The position numbers were made by a program, and so were the translations under genes. The notes under the pieces were generated by a model. The model saw only the letters and a list, made by a program, of their open reading frames with translations. It had not been told where the DNA came from and did no database searches. A stretch of 64,000 bases of DNA from Phellopilus nigrolimitatus (Eukaryota > Basidiomycota > Agaricomycetes > Hymenochaetales > Hymenochaetaceae). Below, one piece after another: positions 55,942 through 64,000 of the stretch. Each line of letters starts with the position of its first letter. Within the stretch, counting starts at the first letter, position 1. The stretch is taken from contig JAJOHG010000023.1 of the NCBI GenBank assembly GCA_021029095.1, positions 1 to 64,000 of the forward strand. Reading direction: 5' to 3'.

Positions 55942-56653
55942 ATGGCGACGAACAGCGACGACAAGAACAACGAGAACAAGCAGGCCGCCGAGGCTCCAGA
56001 GCGTGACGACACCGAAATCGTCGAGCTCTTGGGTGCCATCGTGCGCGCGTCCTTGCTCCTCATCCTGGCCCTCTTGCGTCTGGCGCAGCGTGGTGTGAGC
56101 ACTGTCGTCGACAGTGCCAACAATGGGTCCTCCGGCAACGGACCTAGCTTTTCCGACCTCAGGACCTACCTCCTCGGCGGCTCAGCGTCTCAAGTCCTCA
56201 CGTCTGCCGGCGTGGCCGCTCCTGTCCACGCCAATGGTCATATGACCTCCGTCCCGGTCAGAGGTGTGTCAGAGTCAGCATCGGATGCTCTGTGCGCTGG
56301 TCCTAGTTCTGCGGGCCCATACGCGTCTCAGAAAAAAATGCGGTGGTACGTGATCACCGCTGGTCTCTGAACGGGTGTTTTCAACGACTGGTGAGTCGCA
56401 TCTACATATATTCTTGACTGTTCTTATATTACTTCAGGCTCGAGGCGGGGCACTACGTTTCTGGTGTAACGGGTGCTATTTTCAAGGGTTATGACAGCGA
56501 GGAGGAAGCAATCGAGGCCTTCAATGAGGCTGTCCGTGCTGGCCACGTTCGCGTGGTCCCGGACGTTAACAATATCCTAAACCGAGTAAGTTTCATCGTC
56601 GTCGCCGCCGCCGCCGCCAAGCACATAACTAATATTAATATATACAGAACTAG
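55942..56653 (+). pseudogene. RNase H1 N-terminal (hybrid-binding) domain gene with one in-frame TGA
   Basis: The first exon starts MATNSDDKNNENKQAAEAPE and includes a hydrophobic helix (LLGAIVRASLLLILALLRLA). Near its end it encodes KKMRWYVITAGL, then TGA (56368-56370), then, still in frame, TGVFNDW at a good donor (56391). The second exon continues LEAGHYVSGVTGAIFKGYDS and EEEAIEAFNEAVRAGHVRVV. Together these form the small RNase H1 N-terminal / viroplasmin-type fold that binds RNA-DNA hybrids. A third exon would give only one codon before TAG at 56651. No catalytic RNase H domain follows. The TGA is explained by a single C-to-T change of CGA. Confidence 0.65.
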
Positions 56654-56894
56654 ACGGCCACAAGTTGGGGAGCTATACGAGCAGGATGAGTGGAAGGTGG
56701 ATAGGGTTAGTGGAGTACAAGCAACTCGGCGGATTTGTGTAGGGTTAAAAAGAGTATGTGCCGTACTTTGGTAGTAAACAACATATGTAGGCACGGCGAC
56801 TGCATAGCGGCGAACTACTCGTCTATATCATGGCTTGGGTATACTCGGGAAACTGTACTATCATCTGAGTGTAAAGCCCTCGGACTCGAGGAGC

Positions 56895-56972
56895 TGATCG
56901 CTATTCATACAACCTCTGAGACAGTAATGTAAGCGTGATCGCTATCCGTCCAACCTCTGAGACGGCAATGTA
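56895..56972. repeat. Two tandem copies of a ~40-bp unit
   Basis: TGATCGCTATTCATACAACC and TGATCGCTATCCGTCCAACC each begin a unit ending in CAATGTA or TAATGTA. The second copy overlaps the outer end of the large inverted repeat. Confidence 0.65.
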
Positions 56973-57481
56973 CTCTTATAAGTGGGTGCATACATTTCTC
57001 GTTGGTACAAGAAGATGAAACATCCATACGTTGTGCGAAGCGGCGATCTTTCCCTCAAGCTAAATCAACGGAACAGTATTTGAGTTAGACAATTAAGAAT
57101 CCACATACAGGTATGTGCTTCTTCTTCTTCTTCTTCTTTTCCTGACTACGGAGAATACACACGAAGCTGACAGTGAATTACGGCAGATCCTTGATCTTTA
57201 CCGCCGAGTATACGAATGCCGGCTTTGAGCAACCGTCGCGGCTCGTAAGTTGAGAAGGATGTGGCTTGTGGTATGATCTTCACTCATACTACTCCGAGAT
57301 TTCTATAAATTAGTGTATTTGCGCGGAGCGCCTGAGATTTCATACAGCGAATGTTTACAGTATAATAAAGCTGAATTAAAAAAAGTGTGACGATTGGGTG
57401 ACTATGCGACTGTCTATGATCAAAACAGTCATCATTTTCCATCATTTGAGCGATTTGCAGACAAAATTACTGATTAGTTGT
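56938..57481 (+). repeat. Left arm of a 544-bp inverted repeat
   Basis: Reverse complement of 57798-58341. Both arms have exactly the same length, with a few substitutions seen (for example CAGCGAATG against CAGCAAATG). The arm contains a CTT microsatellite and a TATAAATTAG sequence. Confidence 0.9.
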
Positions 57482-57797
57482 TGAATTCCATTTTTTCTTG
57501 TGATTCAAAAATTCTAATATTTATAATGGTACATAGTGAAGCATAGATGAACATGAATCCGCATTTATTTCAGTGGGTGAGAGGTGTTTGTCAGAGGAGG
57601 TTGTGTTTGGAGCTGGAAAGACATGTTGAGCGAAGGATTTTCCATTCTGTTCAATGCTTTCATGAGTCGGTTTTCACTGTTTTTCTTTCTACAACTCAAA
57701 CCACTGGGCGGATTCTGCTCGTCTCTTTTGCATTTGGAGTGTTCCATGTGATATGTCATTCTCTATGTAGTAGATACATTGTATATAGTTTAGCACT
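57482..57797. other. 316-bp spacer of the inverted repeat
   Basis: AT-rich spacer with a short open frame on each strand, neither recognisable. It would be the loop of the hairpin. Confidence 0.7.
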
Positions 57798-58341
57798 ACA
57801 ACTAATCAGTAATTTTGTCTGCAAATCGCTCAAATGATGGAAAATGATGACCGTTTTGATCATAGACAGTCGCATAGTCACCCAATCGTCATACTTTTTT
57901 TAATTCAGCTTTATTATACTGTAAACATTTGCTGTATGAAATCTCAGGCGCTCCGCGCAAATACACTAATTTATAGAAATCTCGGAGTAGTATGAGTGAA
58001 GATCATACCACAAGCCACATCCTTCTCAACTTACGAGCCGCGACGGTTGCTCAAAGCCGGCATTCGTATACTCGGCGGTAAAGATCAAGGATCTGCCGTA
58101 ATTCACTGTCAGCTTCGTGTGTATTCTCCGTAGTCAGGAAAAGAAGAAGAAGAAGAAGAAGCACATACCTGTATGTGGATTCTTAATTGTCTAACTCAAA
58201 TACTGTTCCGTTGATTTAGCTTGAGGGAAAGATCGCCGCTTCGCACAACGTATGGATGTTTCATCTTCTTGTACCAACGAGAAATGTATGCACCCACTTA
58301 TAAGAGTACATTGCCGTCTCAGAGGTTGGACGGATAGCGAT
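57798..58341 (-). repeat. Right arm of the 544-bp inverted repeat
   Basis: Pairs with 56938-57481. It ends 127 bp before the start codon of the KDZ transposase gene. Confidence 0.9.
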
Positions 58342-58468
58342 TGCCACATGCTCGCCAAATTAAGAAAGATGTCACTAAATAGGAAATGGCATGCCAGCGG
58401 GACGACGCAAAGTTTCTTCTGCTCTCCATCATCCTCATCCACCATCCTCCCTGCAGACGTGACACCGA

Positions 58469-61400
58469 ATGAGCAAGAGAAAAAAGGCCAACAGCACGAG
58501 CAACTCGTCTCGCGTGAAGATCGTGCGCATCCAGGACTCAGACTCGGACTCTGGCGGCATCCCGCTTTGCGACATCCAAGGCTCATCGACAGTGTCCACT
58601 GCCGCTCGTGTCGTGCGCGTTCACGATCTGCAGTCTGGAAACACAGGTTTCCGGACCACATACTTCGACGACATTGTAGAAGCTGATCCACCGCAGCAGT
58701 CTCCGCTGATCGCCGGCGATCGTTGTGGTGACGAGGATCTCGCAGGCCGTTTTGGCAACACTCCATTTGAAGACCTTCCGGAGCAGTTGGAAAACCACCA
58801 TGGCGAAGAGAATATGCTGAAGGAAACGATTGACAAGGAAAGCAAGAGGCGCAGAGTGAGTAAATAAATATCTCTACATTATTTATGATTGACTTACGTT
58901 ATTATAGGCTAAAATACTACTCGAATGGCTCCCCTTCCGCGCGAATTATATCGACGAGCTCGTCAGGCATGATGGGTGTGCGTCTAATACCTCATGCCAC
59001 ATGTGCTCGAGCGCCGATGCGCCGTGGAGATGTGTGGATTGCTACGGAACACCTTCTACTTGTCAAACATGCCTAATGGACTCGCACAAGCGCTTGCCGC
59101 TGCATCGCATTGAAGTGAGTGTCAATTACAACTAATACCTACTGTAAAGCCAACTAATTTATTTGTAGAAATGGAATGGAATGTTTTGGGAGAAATCCAC
59201 TCTTCGTTCGCTCGGTTGTAAGGTCCACTTAGGTCACGCAGGGGAGCCGTGTGCATCGCCTATACATGAACTAGGGCATACCGGGAGTCGATCCGCGGGT
59301 TTTAGCTATTTTGCTGATAGCGCAGCGAGTTGTGCTCCGATTTCCATGCTCTTATACTTCAAATGTGCGCCCTGTTAAGCGCTACACAATGCAAAAAACC
59401 ACGTCCCATTTAGTGCAGTATTGGTAGCACGGCGGGCAAACGGATCATCAAAACCCGTAGAAGTGAACTTAGGTGACCCGTTTGCCTCTCGCTTTACCAA
59501 TACTAATCCAAATCGGTTGCTTGTTATTGCATATTGTGGGGATTGCCAATGCGCACATGTCGAGTATAAGAGCAGTGAAATCGGAGCCGAACTCGCTATG
59601 CTATTAACAGATTAGTGAAAACCCGCGTGCACCTCGCGGTATGCCCTAACATGAACAGTACCTAGTCGTATACCACGTGAACGGGTTCCATCTCATCAAC
59701 GTCGTCTACTGCGGGTGCAGCACGTCTCCTGGAAGCTGGCAAAAGCGGAATCAACTCATGCGCGTCCGGTGGTACCCTGCAACGTCAAAAGATCCGGGAA
59801 CGGCGTTTACGTTTGCCATGCTTGACCAGTTCCACGAGCTGACGCTGCAAGGAAAGCTCTCAGCACACGATTACTACCAAGGACTCGCGCACATGAGCGA
59901 CGGGTCGGGGGTCCGTAATTTACCGGTGAGTAATGATATTTTAATAATTGTATAATGTATTTTAATGTAATTTAATTCAGAAACGCTACGATGAATTTCT
60001 GCGCTCCGCGCGCTGTTATCGACACCTCGTCCTCGCAAAACGCTCAGGACGAGCGCACGACCCTTTCGGCATCAATGACACAAAACAGGGACAATTCGCT
60101 TTGGACTGTCCCGCGTGCCCTCATCCGGGAAAAAATCTGCCAGATGGCTGGGAAAAATCACCTGTGTCGTAAGTAGGTTTGCGCGCTGTGCGTCCAAACA
60201 ACAGCTAACATATGTACGTATTAGATGGATCTACATGCTTGTGCTCGCGATTGATGCGAACTTTCGTCTGAAGTCGAAAGATCGCGGCGTAAGCAATGAT
60301 CCTCCGCTTGGACCGGGCTGGGGGTATCTTGTCGATCCTGTACCGTACCACGAGCAACTCCGCGTGCAGTTTGCAAAGGATATACATAAAGTAGAGGTGC
60401 GTCGTTGACTATTTGCTGCCCGTTCAAACAATTTTACACCCGTATAGTAACTAATTCAATTCTTGTAGCGCGGTACGTGTGAATCGACATTTCAAGCGAT
60501 GGAAAAAGCAACGACACGACTGAACGATGGATATTTGGTTACTGGTGTCGGTGCGGTCATCTGTGCTCGAAGCGGCATTGTAAGAAAGAACGGCGTCGGG
60601 GATCTTCAGAAAGGAGAGAGGTATACCTGCCCGTTCATCGTTTTTTTTGTTTGCCTTCGTGTGAACTGAACGCATGTAAGGTATATTAATATGGATTATA
60701 TCTTCCTTTCGAGCATTGTCGGTGCCCTCGCTACGCTCATGCTGGTCACGTATGACATCGCCTGTCAGTGGAGCAAGAAACTTACGGCGCGCGTCCGCGA
60801 ATATCCCCTCCACCTGCAGGCCGCATTTTTTTGCATGATTCTTCACGTCGCCGTTCCCAAATTCCACCTCAAGGGGCACGGTGAGCCCTGTCAAAGCCCG
60901 TACTCCCTAAATTTCCTACGACATTCGGCTCGGACGGACGGTGAAGGCATTGAGCGAGGCTGGTCACATATTAATCCTATAGCTATGGCCACGAGAGAAA
61001 TGGGGCCTGGGTTTCGTCACGACACTATTGACGATCACTGGTCTGCGTGGAACTGGCGTAAGATCATCGGTTTAGGTGCGCAAGCTATTGATTCCTTTCC
61101 ATCCTCATTTGCACGTCGCTATCTATCCTCGCATCGTCCATTTCTTCATCCCTCTGTCCACCTGCTTCTCGGAATACTATCGCCTTTGCTAACTACATGT
61201 ATATCTAGGTATAATCTTGTCACGCAAGCTGCTAGAGGCCGAACAGATGCATACGAAGCATCAAGCGAAGTTCGAGGAGCTGTCGGCAACATTTGAGCCG
61301 GCTGTCATAGCGGAGTGGAGTGCGATGGTTGATGTTTGGCAGAGCGATCCGCTCCATGCGCCAGATCCTTACGCTGACCCAGACACACGTGAGTACATTA

Positions 61401-62834
61401 TTTATTTTGACTGTTCATGTACATTACTGAATAATATAAAAAGATGTTTCACTCGCCGACTTACGGAAAGAACTAGCAAAAGAAGAGGAAGCCGCACTCG
61501 CTGACGGAGCGCCTACCTTCGATGACTTGACAGCGAGCACATTCTTGGTAAAAGGAATCGAGCTCGAAGAGCTTCGGTATGTAGTGTTTTATTATTATTA
61601 TTATTACTTTAAATTACTCTAAGATAAATATTATTAATAGGCGCTCATTCGCGGCTCTCGTCGCCGCGAAGAAAGCAAAACCTCATACGATACAGACTGC
61701 GGTACTGCAAGAGAGAAAGACGGCCCTGCTCAGCAAAATCAAGAAGTGGCGGAAGGCTCAACTAGTTTTTATGCCCTGCGCCGCGATACAGGTCGCGCAG
61801 GCCGAAGCTGAAATGACCGCTGCCGCATCCGATCCTGCAAACATGTCGACGACCCCGTCCTCGGAAAGGCAGCTTTTACTTGACGTCCCCCCACTCTGCC
61901 TGCCCTCGGAGCTCGCCGACAACCTGAAGTTTGCGCTACCGGCACGCCTCAAGCTGCTCGAAAAAGAAATGCGTCTCCGCTTTGCTCAGGCGGAGGACAG
62001 TCTTGCCGAGCTTCGTCGGCTCCTTCGTCTCAAATCGTCCTCGCTAACCTTTAAGAAAATAAATAATGTAGGCCAGCGCGAAAATACGCGCGCCCGCTCT
62101 GTTATTGTCCAGTTCACAAGCAAGATTGCGCTAACCGCCGAGCGCTACCGTGCCGCTCGCGCTGCTTTGATGAAGCTCGATCCCAACGGGGATTGGACCA
62201 GCCGCCTGCAGCCTCTCCTCGTCAAAGACGTGCGGGGTATCGATGAGGATGAGGATGGCGGCAAAAAAAATTCAAAGAAACAGAGCGAGGGTAGACGGGA
62301 GATCTCATGGATATGGACTCGGATACGAAGCGAGGAAGGGGGGGACGCAGAAATAGATGCCGGTACGTACATATCCATGCCACCCTGTCTTCTTTACTGA
62401 CATAATGGTTAGGCATCCGAGTTGAATGGGCTAAAGCGCAAGCGCGTGCTGAACGCTGGCAAGAAGAAATTACCCTTGTACTCGAGGAAATGCGCCGAAC
62501 ACTAACGTACTGCGATTGGAAGGCGGCCTGGTGGCGGGATCAAGCCAGTCTGCGTAAGGCCTCGGAGGACCCCGCGTGCGGCAAAGAACAATTGGCCAAC
62601 GGTCTACGGGCCTACGCGGAGAAGCAAGCACACACCTGGGAGGTGATGGGTACGTCGTTCGCAGAAAGGTGGTACAAGACCGTGTCAGCACACGGACACG
62701 CAATCGAGTGGCCTGAGCGCTATCGCATCGCGGGTGAAGCCACTCGCTCGGTCCCGACCGGAAAGAGAAAGCGGACCACTCTCGCACTCGCTCGTGCACA
62801 AATCAACAATTTCGAACTGGGGGGTAGAGCCTAG
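58469..62834 (+). CDS. KDZ (Kyakuja-Dileera-Zisupton) transposase, interrupted by a MITE
   Basis: This is the transposase of a KDZ DNA transposon, a class expanded in basidiomycetes. The start at 58469 gives a basic, Ser-rich N-terminus (MSKRKKANSTSNSSRVKIVR). The second exon carries the Cys cluster CSSADAPWRCVDCYGTPSTC followed by LPLHRIEKWNGMFWE and LGCKVHLGH. Then come HLINVVYCGC, MRVRWYPATSKDPGTAFTFA, LDCPACPHPG, LAIDANFRLK (first catalytic Asp), VTYDIACQW (second Asp), FHLKGHGEPC and GEGIERGWSHINP (catalytic Glu). The C-terminal exons form long helices (LAKEEEAALADG; RLKLLEKEMRLRFAQAEDSL) and end at TAG 62832-62834. About eleven introns of 45-65 bp have good splice sites. A 377-bp insertion at 59272 breaks the third coding exon; otherwise no stop or frameshift was seen. 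Confidence 0.9.
59264..59271. repeat. Target-site duplication ACATGAAC (left)
   Basis: Repeated at 59649-59656 directly after the MITE. Confidence 0.85.
59272..59648. mobile_element. Fold-back hAT-type MITE inside the KDZ gene
   Basis: The insertion starts TAGGGCATACCG and ends CGGTATGCCCTA, with 8-bp duplications ACATGAAC on both sides, the hAT signature. Its two halves are imperfect inverted copies over about 170 bp each (for example TGCTCTTATACT occurs in the left half and again, inverted, in the right half), so the transcript would fold into a long hairpin. It codes for nothing. Counting 377 bp plus one 8-bp duplication gives 385 bp, and deleting this restores the transposase frame. Confidence 0.88.
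59649..59656. repeat. Target-site duplication ACATGAAC (right)
   Basis: Identical to 59264-59271. Confidence 0.85.
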
Positions 62835-62850
62835 CACGAGTAGAACCTCG

Positions 62851-63000
62851 GGTTGACCCGGACCTGTTGGCGGGTCACCCGTGGCAAAAAATCCTAGACC
62901 TGGACCCGGCTTGACCTGGACCCGTTGGGACACGGATCTGCGGGTCACTAAATTCCCACGGTTCCAGGTCACGGAGGTCACGGGTTGTTCACAACTCCCT
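62851..63000. repeat. Cluster of GGGTCA/TGACC motifs
   Basis: Within 150 bp after the KDZ stop, CGGGTC, GACCTGGACCCG, GGTCACGG and GGGTTGACCC recur about ten times in both orientations. This resembles the subterminal motif clusters of DNA transposons, perhaps the right end of the KDZ element, but no terminal repeat or duplication was found. Confidence 0.45.
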
Positions 63001-63217
63001 ACGGGTCTTGAACTGATTACATCAGCATCTCATCCACCTCCTTTTGCACGCATCGCCCGAGTCTCCTGCTTCCACTTCTCGAGCTTAGGAAGCCTGCTGC
63101 TGTCCATCCCGCACGTCCGCACCAAGTCTCATGGGCACACGAAATCCGACGCCGATGAAGCCCGCCCCGCTCACGCGCCTCCGCTCCCTCTCGCTCAAGA
63201 AAACGACACACCCCAAA

Positions 63218-63770
63218 ATGCCAGGCGTACGAGAAGTTAGGTCCGTCAGCTGCCAAATTTCACGAGATCTGGGGAATTTATGTCAACTTACGTGTTGTGC
63301 GCTGTCGACAGTGCGGGCGTGCTCATCTCCGCATATGCGGCCCACCTCGAACGTTCAGGCAAGCTCGAGGTTTCGAGATGGGTCGACATCGTCAAGACCG
63401 GACACTTCAAGGATATGACCCTGATTGGTACTACACGCATGCCGGTGCGTTCGAGCCAGCTCTCGTCCATACGTACACGACTGAACTCTGAAGCGCTTTT
63501 TCTTTCGCTGTGTTCATATCCGCATCGGTGTGCGTCTTTTGCAGCTGTCGTCGCTCGTCACATCTACCTGCGCAAAAGGTCGGCATCGACGCACTTACGA
63601 AACTGCACGGCGGGCGCAACCACTGCGGGAACCGGCTGAACCACCATGCGGACGCGAGCGCGAGCGTGCAGCGCAAGGTCTGCCAGTCGCTCAAAAAGAT
63701 CGGCGTGCTCGAGCTGAGTGACAACGGCGGGGCATTCACCAGGTGCGCTTCAAGCTTCTCTGATTGTCTG
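63218..63770 (+). pseudogene. RPS19: Ribosomal protein S19 (eS19) relic
   Basis: The ATG at 63218 gives MPGVREVRSVS, the family start, and then the frame breaks where AAKF should follow. After an intron-like stretch AYAAHLERSGKLEV and RWVDIVKTGHFKD are in frame. YDPDWYYTHAGA follows only in another frame because several bases are lost, and past a retained intron RHIYLRK is followed, after a one-base loss, by VGIDALTKLHGGRNHCGN and HHADASASVQRKVCQSLKKI with GVLELSDNGG. eS19 is an essential component of the small ribosomal subunit, so an intact gene must exist elsewhere. Confidence 0.85.
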
Positions 63771-63800
63771 CGTTTGTCTAAAACATTATACATCTGACAG

Positions 63801-63959
63801 CAAATCGTGCAGCAGGCCTCCAAGTTCTGCCTCAAGCACGAGCACAAGATCGAGTTCCGCCGGCTCTGTAAGACGTCGTGTCTGCACCTCTCGAATGTCG
63901 CCAAATACACGCACCAGCCCCACTCGATTGACCTCGCCGACGTAGCAGCGCCTCCTTGA
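63801..63959 (+). pseudogene. TIF32: eIF3a (TIF32) fragment joined to the RPS19 relic
   Basis: Directly after an acceptor-like CTGACAG the frame reads QIVQQASKFCLKHEHKIEFR, then RLCKTSCLHLSNVAKYTHQP and HSIDLADV before TGA at 63957-63959. This is the conserved segment of the eIF3a PCI region (the family reads RLCE-T-LRLHLSNVAKY). Homology ends at HSIDLAD. The fragment is joined to the RPS19 relic by an intron-like sequence, so an exon of one gene meets an exon of another. Remaining sequence to 64000 was not assigned. Confidence 0.75.
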
Positions 63960-64000
63960 CACGTACAGCGAGTACTACTCCGCGTCGAGCGAGCCGTACG

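Noticed and set aside
57111..57140. CTT microsatellite as an array feature
   Set aside because: Simple trinucleotide repeat within the large inverted repeat; nothing further.
58469..62834. TET/JBP oxygenase often linked to KDZ elements
   Set aside because: No HxD...H iron-binding motif in any candidate frame near the KDZ gene.
1..64000. CRISPR arrays, bacterial operons, riboswitches
   Set aside because: The sequence is eukaryotic (spliced genes throughout); no regularly spaced identical repeats of CRISPR type were seen.
1..64000. tRNA or rRNA genes
   Set aside because: No tRNA-like A/B boxes or rRNA segments were noticed, but a covariance-model search was not possible, so small RNA genes could have been missed.

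Overview
The window reads as a filamentous basidiomycete, most likely an Agaricomycete. Genes carry many short introns (about 45-70 bp, GT..AG), the housekeeping proteins are of fungal type, and the repeats (KDZ transposase, chromodomain Ty3/gypsy, Ty1/copia, hAT elements with TAGGG termini) are those common in mushroom and wood-decay genomes. No species can be named from the sequence.

Positions 1-22.4 kb are ordinary gene-rich chromosome. In order they hold ARP3 (-), two small secreted Cys proteins facing away from each other, a short-chain dehydrogenase (-), a DUF1295 steroid-reductase-like membrane protein (+), C-5 sterol desaturase ERG3 (+), the nuclear-export WD40 protein RAE1/Gle2 (+), the mitochondrial ABC exporter ATM1 (+), an LRRC40-like leucine-rich-repeat protein (-), the RAI1/DXO decapping nuclease (+, divergent from it) and an unrecognised CxxC protein (+). 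All of these look intact once introns are allowed for.

Positions 22.8-34.9 kb are transposon territory. Two DNA transposons are nested one inside the other, each with a readable 8-bp target-site duplication. They are followed by a minus-strand chromodomain gypsy fragment (LTR plus integrase) abutting a plus-strand gypsy gag/protease that runs into a CTGTAG-type minisatellite.

Positions 34.9-48.8 kb are a graveyard of partial, frameshifted copies of conserved host genes: PAK kinase, SEC31, an unknown zinc-binding protein, a Ran1/KSP1-type kinase, RVB1, SSN6/CYC8, a HAD phosphatase and a PHO80-type cyclin. Introns are still present, so they came from DNA copies and not from reverse-transcribed mRNA. 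A copia element sits among them. The same kind of fragment returns at the right edge (RPS19 joined to eIF3a, 63.2-64 kb). This mosaic is the most unusual feature of the window.

Positions 49.3-63 kb hold a second copia fragment, satellite-like repeats, a multi-exon gene of a lineage-expanded unknown family, an RNase H1 N-terminal-domain gene with one in-frame stop, a 1.4-kb near-perfect palindrome with 544-bp arms, and a KDZ transposase gene. A 377-bp fold-back hAT MITE interrupts the KDZ gene; removing it with one target duplication restores the frame.

Exon boundaries were read by eye from splice sites and family knowledge. No alignment or search was run.
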